Source: Gammaproteobacteria bacterium
Lineage (GTDB): Bacteria > Pseudomonadota > Gammaproteobacteria > Ga0077536
Length of the DNA stretch: 64,000 nucleotides
Assembly (NCBI GenBank): GCA_020849475.1
Contig: JADLGE010000033.1
Coordinates: 42,571 to 106,570 of the forward strand
Direction: 5' to 3'
Below, piece by piece: positions 33,630-42,969 of this stretch. The position numbers and the translations under genes are program-made. Each line of letters starts with the position of its first letter. The first letter of the stretch is position 1. The notes under the pieces were generated by a model. The model was given only the letters and a program-made list of their open reading frames with translations. It did not search any database and was not told where the DNA came from.

Positions 33630-35480
33630 CTAGACGATGACGAAATCCAGCGCCGAGATGAGACTCGCGGTGGGGTGCCCACCGTGGCCGTCGTATAAGG
33701 TTGCGAAGTGTATGGGCGCGCCGCGACCACTGCCGTCGGCGTCGTAGAACAGCGCGCCGCTGCGGGTGCTGTAGTTGATGTAGTCATTCGTATCATGCGC
33801 GAGGCCCGTGCTGCTTTCGCGGTAATTGCCCGCGGCGAGTACGCCGCTGGTCAACAGACGGCTGAACAGCGCGTTGTCGAGTCGCAGGGTGTCGTCAACA
33901 CCTCTGAAGTCGAGAATCTGATCGGCGCCGCTGAACGCGGTTTTGTCGAACACGAAAACATCCTTGCCGCTGCCGCCGCTGAGTTTGTCGGCGCTGACGC
34001 CGCCGTTCAGGACATCGTTGCCGGCCGCGCCGGCGAGACTGTCGCTGCCGGCGCCGCCGCTCAAGGTGTTGGCGCCGGCATTGCCGCTCAGGCGGTCGCT
34101 GAAGCGCGAGCCGGCGAGGTTCTCGATGCTGCTCAAGGTGTCGATGCCGGCGCCGCGGGTATCCTGGGCGCCGCTGACGCCGAGACTCACCACCACCTTG
34201 GCGCTGGCGTCACCATAGTCAGCGGTATCACTGCCGGTGCCCCCCTGCAGGCGATCATTGCCGGCGCCGCCCGCCAACAGATCGGCGCCGGCGCCGCCAT
34301 CCAGCGCGTCATTGCCGGCCGCGCCGTAGAGCTTGTCGCTGCCCGCCAGGCCTGCGATGTGGTTGGCGAGCGCATTGCCAATCACGCGATCAGCGCCCGC
34401 CGACGCGCTCGCATTCTCGAACTCGCCATAGAACCAGCGCAGGTTGGGTGGGTCGGCGCCGACCAGGTTGAGCCGATTGAAATCGGTCGCGCTCATCGCC
34501 ACGCCGACCAGGTGCGCGGCGCCGGTGATGGTGGCGCCCATGTGCAGATAGACGCCGCCCGAGTAATTCTCGAGATTGATGGTGTCGTTGCCAGCCTTGT
34601 CGAAATACACGCGATAACCGGCGGTGCCGGCGGTGATGGTGTCATCGCCGGTGGTGGACGTACCGCTGCCGTTGGTCTGCGTGCCCGCGCCTTCACCATA
34701 AGCCTGCTGCAAGGCAATCACGTCGAGGATCATTGGCGTGTGCGCCTCCTCGAGCGGATTGCCATCGTCGTAGGACATGATGGTGAAATATTCCTTGTAC
34801 ATGTCGGCGGCGGTCGCGGTATGAAAGCCGAGCTTGTCGAAGCCGAGACTGCGCGTTGCGGCGTAATCGGCGGTGATGGTCGGCACGCCGTTGAGGTACT
34901 GACTATGGGGATGGGACAGCCCCACGGAATGCAGGAGTTCATGCATGAGCGTGGTGCGCGCCGGCGACCCCACGCCAAAGCTGGTATCACCGAGAAAGGC
35001 GGCATTGATGAACACGTCACCGGCCGCGCCTCGATAGCCGAGCGCAGCATCGCCGTCGCCGCTCGCGAGGCCCGACCAGTCGACGTCGCCGCGCATCACC
35101 AGCGAGATATTGATGTCGGACAGGTTGGCGGCCGCGACGTTGGCGGGCGACACCAGCGTATCGCCGCCGATGGTGTCGATGTCACCGCGCCAGTCAAACG
35201 TGATGTTGGCAAATTGGGCGATGATGCCGAGCGTCTGCTCGACGCTGCTCGCGCGCGTGCCGCCCTGGGGCACGGCAAGGTTCCAGTCCACTTCCGGACT
35301 GGCAACGGTATAGATATCGGGATAGAAGTCCGCGGCGGCCTGGTCGGCGGCGGTGAACGAATCGGACACCGATACGCGCACCGTGCCGCTGACGATGAAA
35401 TTGTCGGTGCCGGAAACGTCGAAATTGAACAGCGCGCGCGTGATGGTGGTGGCGGGCGTGTAGGAAACAAAAAGAGCCAT
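33630..35480 (-). CDS. Serralysin-like RTX metalloprotease (copy 1)
   Basis: The 616-residue secreted zinc protease has HELLHSVGLSHPH at 180-192 (HExxHxxGxxH, two residues followed by Pro) and the Met-turn IMSYDDGN. After about residue 365 come glycine/aspartate-rich nonapeptide repeats (GSDKLYGAAGND, GAGADLLAGGAGND and others) that bind calcium. The C-terminus ends in SALDFVIV, a type I secretion signal type of ending. There is no N-terminal signal peptide, consistent with type I export. No ABC exporter genes are in the window. Confidence 0.9.
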   Translation of the reverse strand: MALFVSYTPATTITRALFNFDVSGTDNFIVSGTVRVSVSDSFTAADQAAADFYPDIYTVASPEVDWNLAVPQGGTRASSVEQTLGIIAQFANITFDWRGDIDTIGGDTLVSPANVAAANLSDINISLVMRGDVDWSGLASGDGDAALGYRGAAGDVFINAAFLGDTSFGVGSPARTTLMHELLHSVGLSHPHSQYLNGVPTITADYAATRSLGFDKLGFHTATAADMYKEYFTIMSYDDGNPLEEAHTPMILDVIALQQAYGEGAGTQTNGSGTSTTGDDTITAGTAGYRVYFDKAGNDTINLENYSGGVYLHMGATITGAAHLVGVAMSATDFNRLNLVGADPPNLRWFYGEFENASASAGADRVIGNALANHIAGLAGSDKLYGAAGNDALDGGAGADLLAGGAGNDRLQGGTGSDTADYGDASAKVVVSLGVSGAQDTRGAGIDTLSSIENLAGSRFSDRLSGNAGANTLSGGAGSDSLAGAAGNDVLNGGVSADKLSGGSGKDVFVFDKTAFSGADQILDFRGVDDTLRLDNALFSRLLTSGVLAAGNYRESSTGLAHDTNDYINYSTRSGALFYDADGSGRGAPIHFATLYDGHGGHPTASLISALDFVIV

Positions 35481-35570
35481 GAACTATGCCGTCAGCGTGA
35501 GGGAGGCGCGGCATGTCGTGTCGACGACCGCCGCGCGTGTGCTCCGCGCAGACCCCGCCTGGGTCGCGCG

Positions 35571-37424
35571 CTAGACCACCACGAAGTCCGTCGGCGCCAG
35601 CAGCAAGGCGCCCGGGTGGGCGCCGTGGCCGTCGAACAGCGTCGCGAACTGCACCGGCGCAATGCTGCCGCTGCCATCGGCATCGTAGGACAAGGCGCCG
35701 GTCGTGGTGTTGTAGTTGATGAAGTCGTTGGCGTCGCGGGCGAGGCCGTTGGCGCTTTCGCGAGAGTGGCTGGCACTCAGCGGGCCACTCGCGGCTAGGC
35801 TCGTGAACAGGGCGTTATCGAGACGCAGCACATCGGCGCCGCCGGTGAAATCCATGATCTGGTCGATGCCGCTGAACGCCGACTTGTCGAATACGAACAC
35901 GTCGCTGCCCTGGCCACCGGCGAGTTTGTCGACGCCGCTGCCACCGTTCAAAATATCATTGCCGCCGCCGCCCAGAAGGCTGTCATTGCCCTTGCCGCCG
36001 GTCAGTGCATTGGCGCCCGAATTGCCGAACAAGGCGTCGTTGAAATCCGAGCCGATCAGTTTTTCGATGCTGGTCAAGATGTCCTTGCCCGCGCCGAGCG
36101 TGTTCTGCGCGCCGCCAAGGCCGAGGTTCACCACCACCTTGGCACTGGCGTCGGAATAGTCCGCGGTGTCATTGCCGGCGCCGCCCAGCAGTCGATCATT
36201 GCCCGCGCCGCCCGCCAGCAGATCCGAACCGTCGCCACCATTGAGCACGTCGTTGCCGCGTCCGCCGTAGAGCTTGTCAGCGCCGTTCAAACCGGAAATG
36301 GTGTTACCAAGCGCATTGCCAATGATGCGATCGGCGGCCACCGAGCCGCTCGCGTTCTCGAACTCACCATAGAACCAGCGCAGGTTGGGCGGATCGATGT
36401 CGCTTGCGCTCATGCGCGTGAAATCGCCCATCGACATGCCCACGCCAACGAGGTGCGCGGCGCCGGTGATATTGGTGCCCATGTGCAGATAGGCGCCGGT
36501 GTCGAACAGCGAAAGATCGATGGTGTCCTTGCCGCCCTTGTCGAAATAGACGCGGTAGCCTTCCGTGCCAGCGGTGAGGATGTCATTGCCGGTGGTGGTG
36601 GTGCCGGTGCCATTGGTCTGGGTGCCAGGCCCTTCACCATAGGCCTGCTGCAGGGCAATCACGTCGAGGATCATCGGCGTGTGCGCTTCCTCGAACGGAT
36701 TCTGATCGTCATAGGACATGATGGAGAAATACTCCCGGTACATGTCCTGCGCGTTGTCGATATGAAAGCCGAGCTTGTCGAAACCGAGATTGCGTGTCGC
36801 CGCATATTCGCCGGTGATGATCAGCACACCGTTGATGACTTCGCTGTGGGGATGGGACATGCCCAGCGAATGCATGATCTCGTGCATGAGCACGGTGCGG
36901 CTCGGCGAAGCGATGCCAAAGCCCGAGTCGCTGAGAAAAGCCTTGTTGATGTAGACGTCGCCGGCCGCGCCTTCGTAACCCAGCAGGCTGTCCTGGCCGG
37001 CGCCGGACAATCCGACCCACGGAATGACACTGCGCCGGATGAGCGAGATGTTGATATCCGCCAGATGGGCCGCGCCGACATCGGCCGGCGTGACATAGGT
37101 ATCGGCGCCGATGGCGTCGATTTGCCCCAGGAAATTGAAATCGAGATGGGCAAATTGCGAGAAGATGCCCAGCGTCTGCTCGATGTTGCTCGCCAGGGTG
37201 GTGCCATTCGGGCGCGCCGCGGCGTTCCAGTTCACCAGTGCGTGGTCGGCGGTGTAGAGGTCGGGATAAAAACCGACCGTGTCCACTTCTCCGGCGACGA
37301 ACGAATCGGACAGCGAAACCCGAATCGGGCCTTTCAGGCGAAATTCGTTCAAGCCCATGACGTCGAAATCGAACATCGCGCGCGTGATGGTGGTGGTGGG
37401 CGTGAAGGAAACGAATTTAGCCAT
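35571..37424 (-). CDS. Serralysin-like RTX metalloprotease (copy 2)
   Basis: The 617-residue tandem paralog has the same layout and nearly the same length: HEIMHSLGMSHPH, IMSYDDQN, RTX nonapeptides from about residue 370, and a hydrophobic C-terminal ending. The start is the ATG at 37424 (MAKFVSFTP), matching the start of the other copy; a longer reading from 37496 adds 24 residues without homology. The two genes are 90 bases apart in the same direction, and copy 2 is transcribed first. Differences concentrate in the prodomain and between the zinc site and the repeats, so the pair is not recent. Confidence 0.9.
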   Translation of the reverse strand: MAKFVSFTPTTTITRAMFDFDVMGLNEFRLKGPIRVSLSDSFVAGEVDTVGFYPDLYTADHALVNWNAAARPNGTTLASNIEQTLGIFSQFAHLDFNFLGQIDAIGADTYVTPADVGAAHLADINISLIRRSVIPWVGLSGAGQDSLLGYEGAAGDVYINKAFLSDSGFGIASPSRTVLMHEIMHSLGMSHPHSEVINGVLIITGEYAATRNLGFDKLGFHIDNAQDMYREYFSIMSYDDQNPFEEAHTPMILDVIALQQAYGEGPGTQTNGTGTTTTGNDILTAGTEGYRVYFDKGGKDTIDLSLFDTGAYLHMGTNITGAAHLVGVGMSMGDFTRMSASDIDPPNLRWFYGEFENASGSVAADRIIGNALGNTISGLNGADKLYGGRGNDVLNGGDGSDLLAGGAGNDRLLGGAGNDTADYSDASAKVVVNLGLGGAQNTLGAGKDILTSIEKLIGSDFNDALFGNSGANALTGGKGNDSLLGGGGNDILNGGSGVDKLAGGQGSDVFVFDKSAFSGIDQIMDFTGGADVLRLDNALFTSLAASGPLSASHSRESANGLARDANDFINYNTTTGALSYDADGSGSIAPVQFATLFDGHGAHPGALLLAPTDFVVV

Positions 37425-37596
37425 GATTGCTGCAGCAGATATTCCGTTATGAAGAACAATTCGCGACCGCTCTATGGATACCGGCGGGCGCGCCACATGG
37501 TCGAAGCGAGTGTAGCGTATTATGCGGCGCGGCCGCTTTCAGGCGGCGTTAGCCCGTGCGCATCCACACAGTTTTGCGAGCAACACCTCAAACGCC

Positions 37597-39075
37597 ATGC
37601 GCCATGACCCCGCCCTGACACCGGTACTGGTCGGCATCGGCGTCGCCACCCGTCGCGAAGACGACTGGACGCGCGCGCTCGAACCCATGGACCTCATGCT
37701 GGAGGCGGTGAGTGCCGCCGCCAGTGACGCGGGCAGTGCGCCATTGCTGGCCGGCACGCAATATATCGGCGTGCCGCGCGGTCGCTGGAGCTACGGCAAT
37801 CCGGCCGGCGAAATCGCGCGCAACACAGGCGCCCGCCATGCCACCACCGTGCTGGCCAGCGTCGGTGTTCTGCAACAAAGTCTGCTGGGCGAAGCCTGCG
37901 CCCGCATTGCGCGCGGTGAGGCCCACACCACCCTGCTGGCCGGGGCCGATGCCGGCTACCGCCTGCTGCGTGCCCAGCTTGCCGGTGCACACGCCCCGGA
38001 ACGCACCCAAGACGACGCGCCGGCCATCTACCTCGCGCCCAAGGACGAATTGCGCCATGCGGTCGAAGTGCGCGCCGGGCTCAAGATGCCGGTGGGCCTG
38101 TACGCCATGCTGGAAAGCGCCTACCGCGCGCGCCACGGCTGGTCACTTGATGAACATCGCGACCGCGTGGCCGACCTGTATGCACGCTTCAGCGCGATAG
38201 CTGCCGCCAATCCCCATGCCTGGCATCGCACGCCTTTCAGCGCCGCGCACATTCGCGACGCCGGCCCGCGCAATCCCATGCAAGCCTTTCCCTATACGCG
38301 CCAGCATGTTTCGACCTGGAGTGTCGACCAGGCGGCAGCCCTCGTGTTCTGCTCTGAAGCGCGCGCAGTGGCGCTCGGCATCGCGCGTGACAAATGGATT
38401 TATCCGCTGGCGAGCAGCGAGTCGAATCACATGGTGCCGGTGTCGGCGCGGGCCGATCTGTCACGCTGCCCGGGCGCAGGCATCGCCGCGCGTGCGGCCC
38501 TGCAGGCACTTGATACGGATGCCAGCGCGATGGACCTGGTGGAGCTCTACAGCTGCTTTCCGGTAGCGGTGGAGACCTATGCCGAAGCGCTCGGCTTGCC
38601 CTTGTCGCGTCCCTTGACGGTGACCGGCGGCATGCCGTTTGCCGGCGGGCCGTACAACAACTACGTGCTGCAGGCGACCGCGCGCAGCGCCGAATTGCTA
38701 CGCCAACGCCGCCACGGCACGGCGCTGGTCGGCAGCGTATCCGGTGTGTTGACCAAGCAGGGTTTTGGCCTGTGGTCGCGCCAGCCGCCGCGGCGCGCCT
38801 TTGTGCATGAGGACGTCAGCAGCGCCGTGGCCGCGGCGATGCCGACAGTCGACGTGTTGGAGAACTATAAAGGCCACGCCACCGTCGCCGGCTGCACCGT
38901 GCTGCACGGGCGTGATTGCGCTCCGCGCGGCGTGGCATTGCTCGATACAGCCGCTGGACAGCGCGTGCTCGCCACCACTGACGAGCCAGCCCACATTGAC
39001 GCCATGCAGACCGAGGAATGGGTCGGGCGGCGCTGTGAGGTCGACGGTGACCGCTTCAAACCGTCGTGGGCGTGA
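37597..39075 (+). CDS. Thiolase-like / acetyl-CoA acetyltransferase family protein
   Basis: The 492-residue protein starts MRHDPALTPVLVGIG; the longer reading from 37522 adds an implausible basic leader. The thiolase fold is supported by LVELYSCFPVAVETYAEALG and TVTGGMPFAGGPYNNYV. The usual nucleophilic Cys segment reads ASVGVLQQSLLGEA, without the Cys, so a classic thiolase reaction is unlikely. Such proteins occur in the SCP-x/thiolase-like group of steroid and fatty-acid gene sets, sometimes partnering an OB-fold subunit, which is missing here. The function is open. Confidence 0.85.
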   Translation: MRHDPALTPVLVGIGVATRREDDWTRALEPMDLMLEAVSAAASDAGSAPLLAGTQYIGVPRGRWSYGNPAGEIARNTGARHATTVLASVGVLQQSLLGEACARIARGEAHTTLLAGADAGYRLLRAQLAGAHAPERTQDDAPAIYLAPKDELRHAVEVRAGLKMPVGLYAMLESAYRARHGWSLDEHRDRVADLYARFSAIAAANPHAWHRTPFSAAHIRDAGPRNPMQAFPYTRQHVSTWSVDQAAALVFCSEARAVALGIARDKWIYPLASSESNHMVPVSARADLSRCPGAGIAARAALQALDTDASAMDLVELYSCFPVAVETYAEALGLPLSRPLTVTGGMPFAGGPYNNYVLQATARSAELLRQRRHGTALVGSVSGVLTKQGFGLWSRQPPRRAFVHEDVSSAVAAAMPTVDVLENYKGHATVAGCTVLHGRDCAPRGVALLDTAAGQRVLATTDEPAHIDAMQTEEWVGRRCEVDGDRFKPSWA

Positions 39076-39156
39076 TGTGGGTCAAACGCCGCCCCACGCC
39101 GCGCAGGCAGGCTAACCTGCCATCCCCATCACACCGTTCAACCAGGAGACACTGCC

Positions 39157-39378
39157 GTGGCAGGTGAATACGACGTCGCTCGACAATGCATAGCACAGGC
39201 GCTGGAATGCGCCGAACAGGATCGCGGCATGAGCCCGCAATCGATGGCCGACGCACTGCTCGCCACCTTGCTCGGCCACATGCTGAAGGGCCGCACGCGC
39301 AAGGACCTGATGAGCTTCATCGAGTTTCAGATTGAAGCGAGTGGCGAGGATGAGTTCGTCATCACGCGAGGCTGTTGA
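39157..39378 (+). CDS. Small hypothetical protein with GTG start
   Basis: A 73-residue helical, soluble protein of unknown function (LARQC-like Cys in ARQCIAQAL, MADALLATLLGHMLKG). The GTG at 39157 is supported by AGGAGA at 39144-39149, 7 bases upstream. It follows the thiolase-like gene by 81 bases. I do not recognise a family; the strong ribosome site argues that it is real. Confidence 0.6.
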   Translation: MAGEYDVARQCIAQALECAEQDRGMSPQSMADALLATLLGHMLKGRTRKDLMSFIEFQIEASGEDEFVITRGC

Positions 39379-39391
39379 GGCGGCGCAGGTT

Positions 39392-39419
39392 TGTCGGCGC
39401 GAGTTTATTCGCACCGACA
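39392..39419. terminator. Hairpin between convergent genes (family A-related)
   Basis: TGTCGGCGCGA and TCGCACCGACA form 11-base arms with one mismatch around a 6-base loop. The inner sequence GCGAGTTTATTCGCAC is a decayed family A repeat. It lies 13 bases after the small gene and overlaps no coding sequence of the convergent exporter gene. Confidence 0.5.
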
Positions 39420-39421
39420 GC

Positions 39422-41836
39422 CTACAAGGCGTCGACCTTGGCCGCGAACTGCGTCAGATCGATGTTCTCACCCAGCATGAGATCGGTGCGCTTCATGAAA
39501 CTCGGCTGGATGAACCACACCAGCAGCGGCAACACCAGCAGTGACAGCAGCATGTTGATGAGCATCACCGCCACCAACAGGATGCCCATGTCGGCCATGA
39601 ATTTCAGATCCGAGAGGAAATACCACGGCAGGATACCGACCAGCATGATGCTTGATGTGAACATGATGGCCTTGCCAGTGGTGGTCATGGCGGCATTGAT
39701 GGCCTTTTTGATGTCCTGACCCTGCGCCGAATATTCCTCGCAGATGCGTGACAGAAGATAAATGCCGTAGTCGATGCCGACGCCCACGCCCATCACCGCG
39801 ACAATGCCGGCATTCACATCCAGGCCCACGCCCAGCATCTGCATGGCGGCGACCAGGTAGATGTTGGAGAGATTCACCGGTATCAATAGAATCACCGCGG
39901 CCACCAGCGACCGATAGGCAATCAGGGCGAGCACCATCACCGCCAGGTTGACCATCAACATGATGATGGTGTGATAGCGCTCGACCACGTTGTTCATGGC
40001 CTGCTGCAATGAAATCACGCCGGTCGCGAGGCGCACTTTGAAATCGGGATGGTCTTCACCGACGGCGGCCACCGCACGGCGGGCGGCATCGAGTGCCGCA
40101 TCGACCGTTTCCTGCTTGTTGTCCTTGTACCAGGCCGACACCGTCGAATGCTGGAACGTGAAGTTCGCGACATGGCCGAAGTTGATGGTGTTGGTGCCAA
40201 GCTGGGTGGCAAAGCCGACCGAATGCACGGTGTCCGGGTCGAGATTGAACTGCGCCCACTTGGGATTGCCGCCGGCAACCAGGCGCGTGGTCTCGGACAT
40301 GTAATCGGTGAATGACAAGGTCGCGCGCGGCGGCATCACCGCGTCGGCTTCCAGCGCGCGCTGCAACTGCACGCGCACCGCCGTCGCATCGGGTTGCAGG
40401 GCGACGCGGTAATCGTTGTTGTCGGTCTTCGACTCGAGCACGATTTCGAGCGTGTTGGAACCAGGGAAGTGGGCATTGACGGCGCGCACGCCGGTATTGA
40501 ATTCCGAGTCTGGCCACAACAGGTTGCTGCCTTCCACCGGGTTGCCAATCTTGATGAGGCTGCCGAGATAACCGGCATAGACGCTGATGGCGATGACCAC
40601 CAGCGCCGTCCACTTGGCGTTGGCGCCAAAGGTCAGGCGCGACATGCGATTGAGCAGGCGGTCCTGCAAAAGATGGATGCCCGATTCGTTGTCCTTGCCG
40701 CCGATGATCTCTTCCATGTTGCGCGGCACCGGCAGGTAGGACAGCAGAATGGCGCACAGGAATACGCCGGTGGGAATGATCCACAGCGCCCACATGCCGC
40801 AGAAAATCGCGTGATTGGTCATGGTGCGTATCGGCGCGATGGCGATGAACACGATGCCGCACACGTCAGTCATGATGCCGAGCACCGACGGCGCCATCAT
40901 GAGTCCCATGGTGACTTCCGCCGCCTTGACCCGGTCCTTGAGATGCATGAGCACTTCGTAGTAGCGCTCGATGAACTGCACGCAGTGGGAGAATGAGCGC
41001 GCCACCAGCAGCAAGGGCACGATCATGAGCAAGGGCTCGATGGGGCGCCCCAGCCAGCCGATGAAGCCGAAGCCCCACAGGCCCGCCGCGAGGGTGCAGA
41101 CGATGGGCGTCACCACGCCGGCGATGTTGCGCATGTAGAAGACGAGCGCCAGCACCAGCGCCGCGACCGTCACGCCGAAAATCGCATAGGTCTGCTTCTG
41201 CAGCTTGTAGACCCACGCCGTGAGCACCGGCTGGCCGACCAGATAGACATCGTGATCGGCATCGCGCGCCGCTTCGACAAGCTTCTGCACGTAGGCAAAA
41301 GATTCGCCGTATTCAATCGTGTCGAGGAAGGCGGCATTGATGAGCGTCGCGCTTTCGTCCGGCGAAATGAAATAGGCGCGCGCATTGATGGACATGTTGA
41401 CGCGGTGCTTGAAGTCCTCCATCTCGGCGCCGTCTTTCGGCACCCAGTCGTTCATCACCGGCTTGGCATCGACGCCCTCGGCGGTGGCCTCGGCATAGCG
41501 CAGCTTCTCGGTGGCGATGGAAATGATCTGGTCGTGATCGATGCTCGGCGCCTTGTCGATATCGCGCGTCAGGTTCCACACCTTGTGCAGCGTATCGGAG
41601 TGATAGATGTCGCCGTTCTTGCGCTTGACCATGATGGCCATGGTCATCGGGTTGCCGAAAGTCGGGTGTGCCAGGTAGAGCTTGACGAACGGATCGTCCA
41701 TCGGCAGCAGGTCTTTGAACACGGTGCGGATCTGCACCGTCGGCAGGCCACCCATGAACAGCAGCGTGAGAATGAGAAAGGCAATACTGACCGCGCCACG
41801 GCGCGCCATGATCCAATGGGCAAGACGGAAATTCAT
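39422..41836 (-). CDS. MMPL/RND superfamily exporter
   Basis: The 804-residue inner-membrane protein has the two-repeat, 12-helix layout of the HAE3/HpnN-like RND exporters, with large periplasmic loops after helix 1 and helix 7. The VGVGIDYGIYLLSRICEEY stretch after helix 10 is typical. The ATG at 41836 (MNFRLAHWIMARR) starts just before helix 1; an upstream reading to 41935 adds 33 residues without homology. It may move lipids or hopanoid-like molecules. No partner adaptor is adjacent; it is divergent from an LLM oxidoreductase gene. Confidence 0.9.
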   Translation of the reverse strand: MNFRLAHWIMARRGAVSIAFLILTLLFMGGLPTVQIRTVFKDLLPMDDPFVKLYLAHPTFGNPMTMAIMVKRKNGDIYHSDTLHKVWNLTRDIDKAPSIDHDQIISIATEKLRYAEATAEGVDAKPVMNDWVPKDGAEMEDFKHRVNMSINARAYFISPDESATLINAAFLDTIEYGESFAYVQKLVEAARDADHDVYLVGQPVLTAWVYKLQKQTYAIFGVTVAALVLALVFYMRNIAGVVTPIVCTLAAGLWGFGFIGWLGRPIEPLLMIVPLLLVARSFSHCVQFIERYYEVLMHLKDRVKAAEVTMGLMMAPSVLGIMTDVCGIVFIAIAPIRTMTNHAIFCGMWALWIIPTGVFLCAILLSYLPVPRNMEEIIGGKDNESGIHLLQDRLLNRMSRLTFGANAKWTALVVIAISVYAGYLGSLIKIGNPVEGSNLLWPDSEFNTGVRAVNAHFPGSNTLEIVLESKTDNNDYRVALQPDATAVRVQLQRALEADAVMPPRATLSFTDYMSETTRLVAGGNPKWAQFNLDPDTVHSVGFATQLGTNTINFGHVANFTFQHSTVSAWYKDNKQETVDAALDAARRAVAAVGEDHPDFKVRLATGVISLQQAMNNVVERYHTIIMLMVNLAVMVLALIAYRSLVAAVILLIPVNLSNIYLVAAMQMLGVGLDVNAGIVAVMGVGVGIDYGIYLLSRICEEYSAQGQDIKKAINAAMTTTGKAIMFTSSIMLVGILPWYFLSDLKFMADMGILLVAVMLINMLLSLLVLPLLVWFIQPSFMKRTDLMLGENIDLTQFAAKVDAL

Positions 41837-41991
41837 GAACCTTGAGCCTCTGGCGGGAGCTGTGCGGGGACAGTGAAGATGCACTGCGCGGCCGGCACCA
41901 TAACCGGTCTGCGGCGACTTTTCGAGCCGCGACAACTTCGTTTACACATACTTGCGCGTACGGTGCGCCCGCGCTCCACGCCGACGTGGCG

Positions 41992-42021
41992 TTGCGGTGC
42001 GCCGAGCGCTGCGCTTATGCT
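41992..42021 (+). promoter_or_regulatory. Promoter candidate for the LLM oxidoreductase gene
   Basis: TTGCGG at 41992-41997 and TATGCT at 42016-42021 with an 18-base spacer lie 40 bases before the ATG. The divergent region of 224 bases probably also carries the exporter promoter on the other strand, which I could not place. Confidence 0.35.
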
Positions 42022-42060
42022 CGAACGCGTCGCCGGCATGGCATCGAGGGGAAGTGCGTT

Positions 42061-42942
42061 ATGAAAGTCGGAGTGTTTTCCATCCTGCCCGATGCACTCG
42101 CCGACCCGGCGCGGGTGGCCCGCCATGCGGAGGATCTCGGTTTCGCTTCTTACTGGGTGCCCGACCACCTGGTGCTGCCGGTCAGCTATTCGACGCCCTA
42201 TCCCGGCAATCTCAATCCCGGCGTCGAGCCCGATCCCGATTACCTGTGGCAGATGCCCGACCCCTTGATCGCCTTGATGCGCGCCGCCACCGCCACCACC
42301 CGCATCGAAGTCGGCACCGCGGTGCTGCTGGTGCCGGAGCGCCATCCCTTGCACCTCGCCAAGGAAATCGCCTCGCTCGACAGCTACAGCGGCGGCCGTT
42401 TCCATTTCGGCATCGGCGCCGGCTGGAACAAGGAAGAGGCCGAGATCCTCGGCTGCGATTTCGAACATCGCTGGTCGCAGGTGCGCGAATGCATCGAGGT
42501 GATGAAATCCTGCTGGACGGCCGATGAGTCGGAATTCCACGGCAAGTACTACGACATCCCGCCGGTGCGCTGCTACCCCAAGCCGGCGCAGCGCCCGCAC
42601 CCGCCCATCTACCTCGGCAGCATCATGTTCGATGACGTGTGGGCCAAGCGCGTGTTCCAGCGCATCGTGCGCTATGGCGACGGCTGGTTGCCGGTCGCCA
42701 GCAGCGCCCTGCAGGTGGCGCAAGGGCGCACGCAGTTGCGCGAGCTGGCCGAACAGGCCGGCCGCGACCCGGATTCGATTCGCGTGACCGTGATGGGCGC
42801 GACCGGCCAATGGCGCAAACGTCAGCATATCGATGAATTCGAACGCATCGGCGCCGAGCAGGTGCTGATCTGGCTCAATGGGCGCAGCGCCGACCAGCAA
42901 TGCCGTGAGATGGACGCGCTGGCGGCCACCTTACTCAACTGA
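42061..42942 (+). CDS. LLM-class F420-dependent oxidoreductase (copy 1)
   Basis: The 293-residue luciferase-like TIM-barrel protein shows the family stretches ARHAEDLGFASYWVPDH, RIEVGTAVLLVPERHP, LDSYSGGRFHFGIGAGW and the YPKPAQRPHPPIYLG segment. It is transcribed with GAGGGGAAG about 7 bases upstream of the ATG at 42061. The reaction is probably hydride transfer with F420 or FMN on an unknown substrate. A DUF4239 membrane gene follows by 27 bases. Confidence 0.92.
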   Translation: MKVGVFSILPDALADPARVARHAEDLGFASYWVPDHLVLPVSYSTPYPGNLNPGVEPDPDYLWQMPDPLIALMRAATATTRIEVGTAVLLVPERHPLHLAKEIASLDSYSGGRFHFGIGAGWNKEEAEILGCDFEHRWSQVRECIEVMKSCWTADESEFHGKYYDIPPVRCYPKPAQRPHPPIYLGSIMFDDVWAKRVFQRIVRYGDGWLPVASSALQVAQGRTQLRELAEQAGRDPDSIRVTVMGATGQWRKRQHIDEFERIGAEQVLIWLNGRSADQQCREMDALAATLLN

Positions 42943-42969
42943 GACCGCCTGCGCGCCGCGCCTTCAGTC

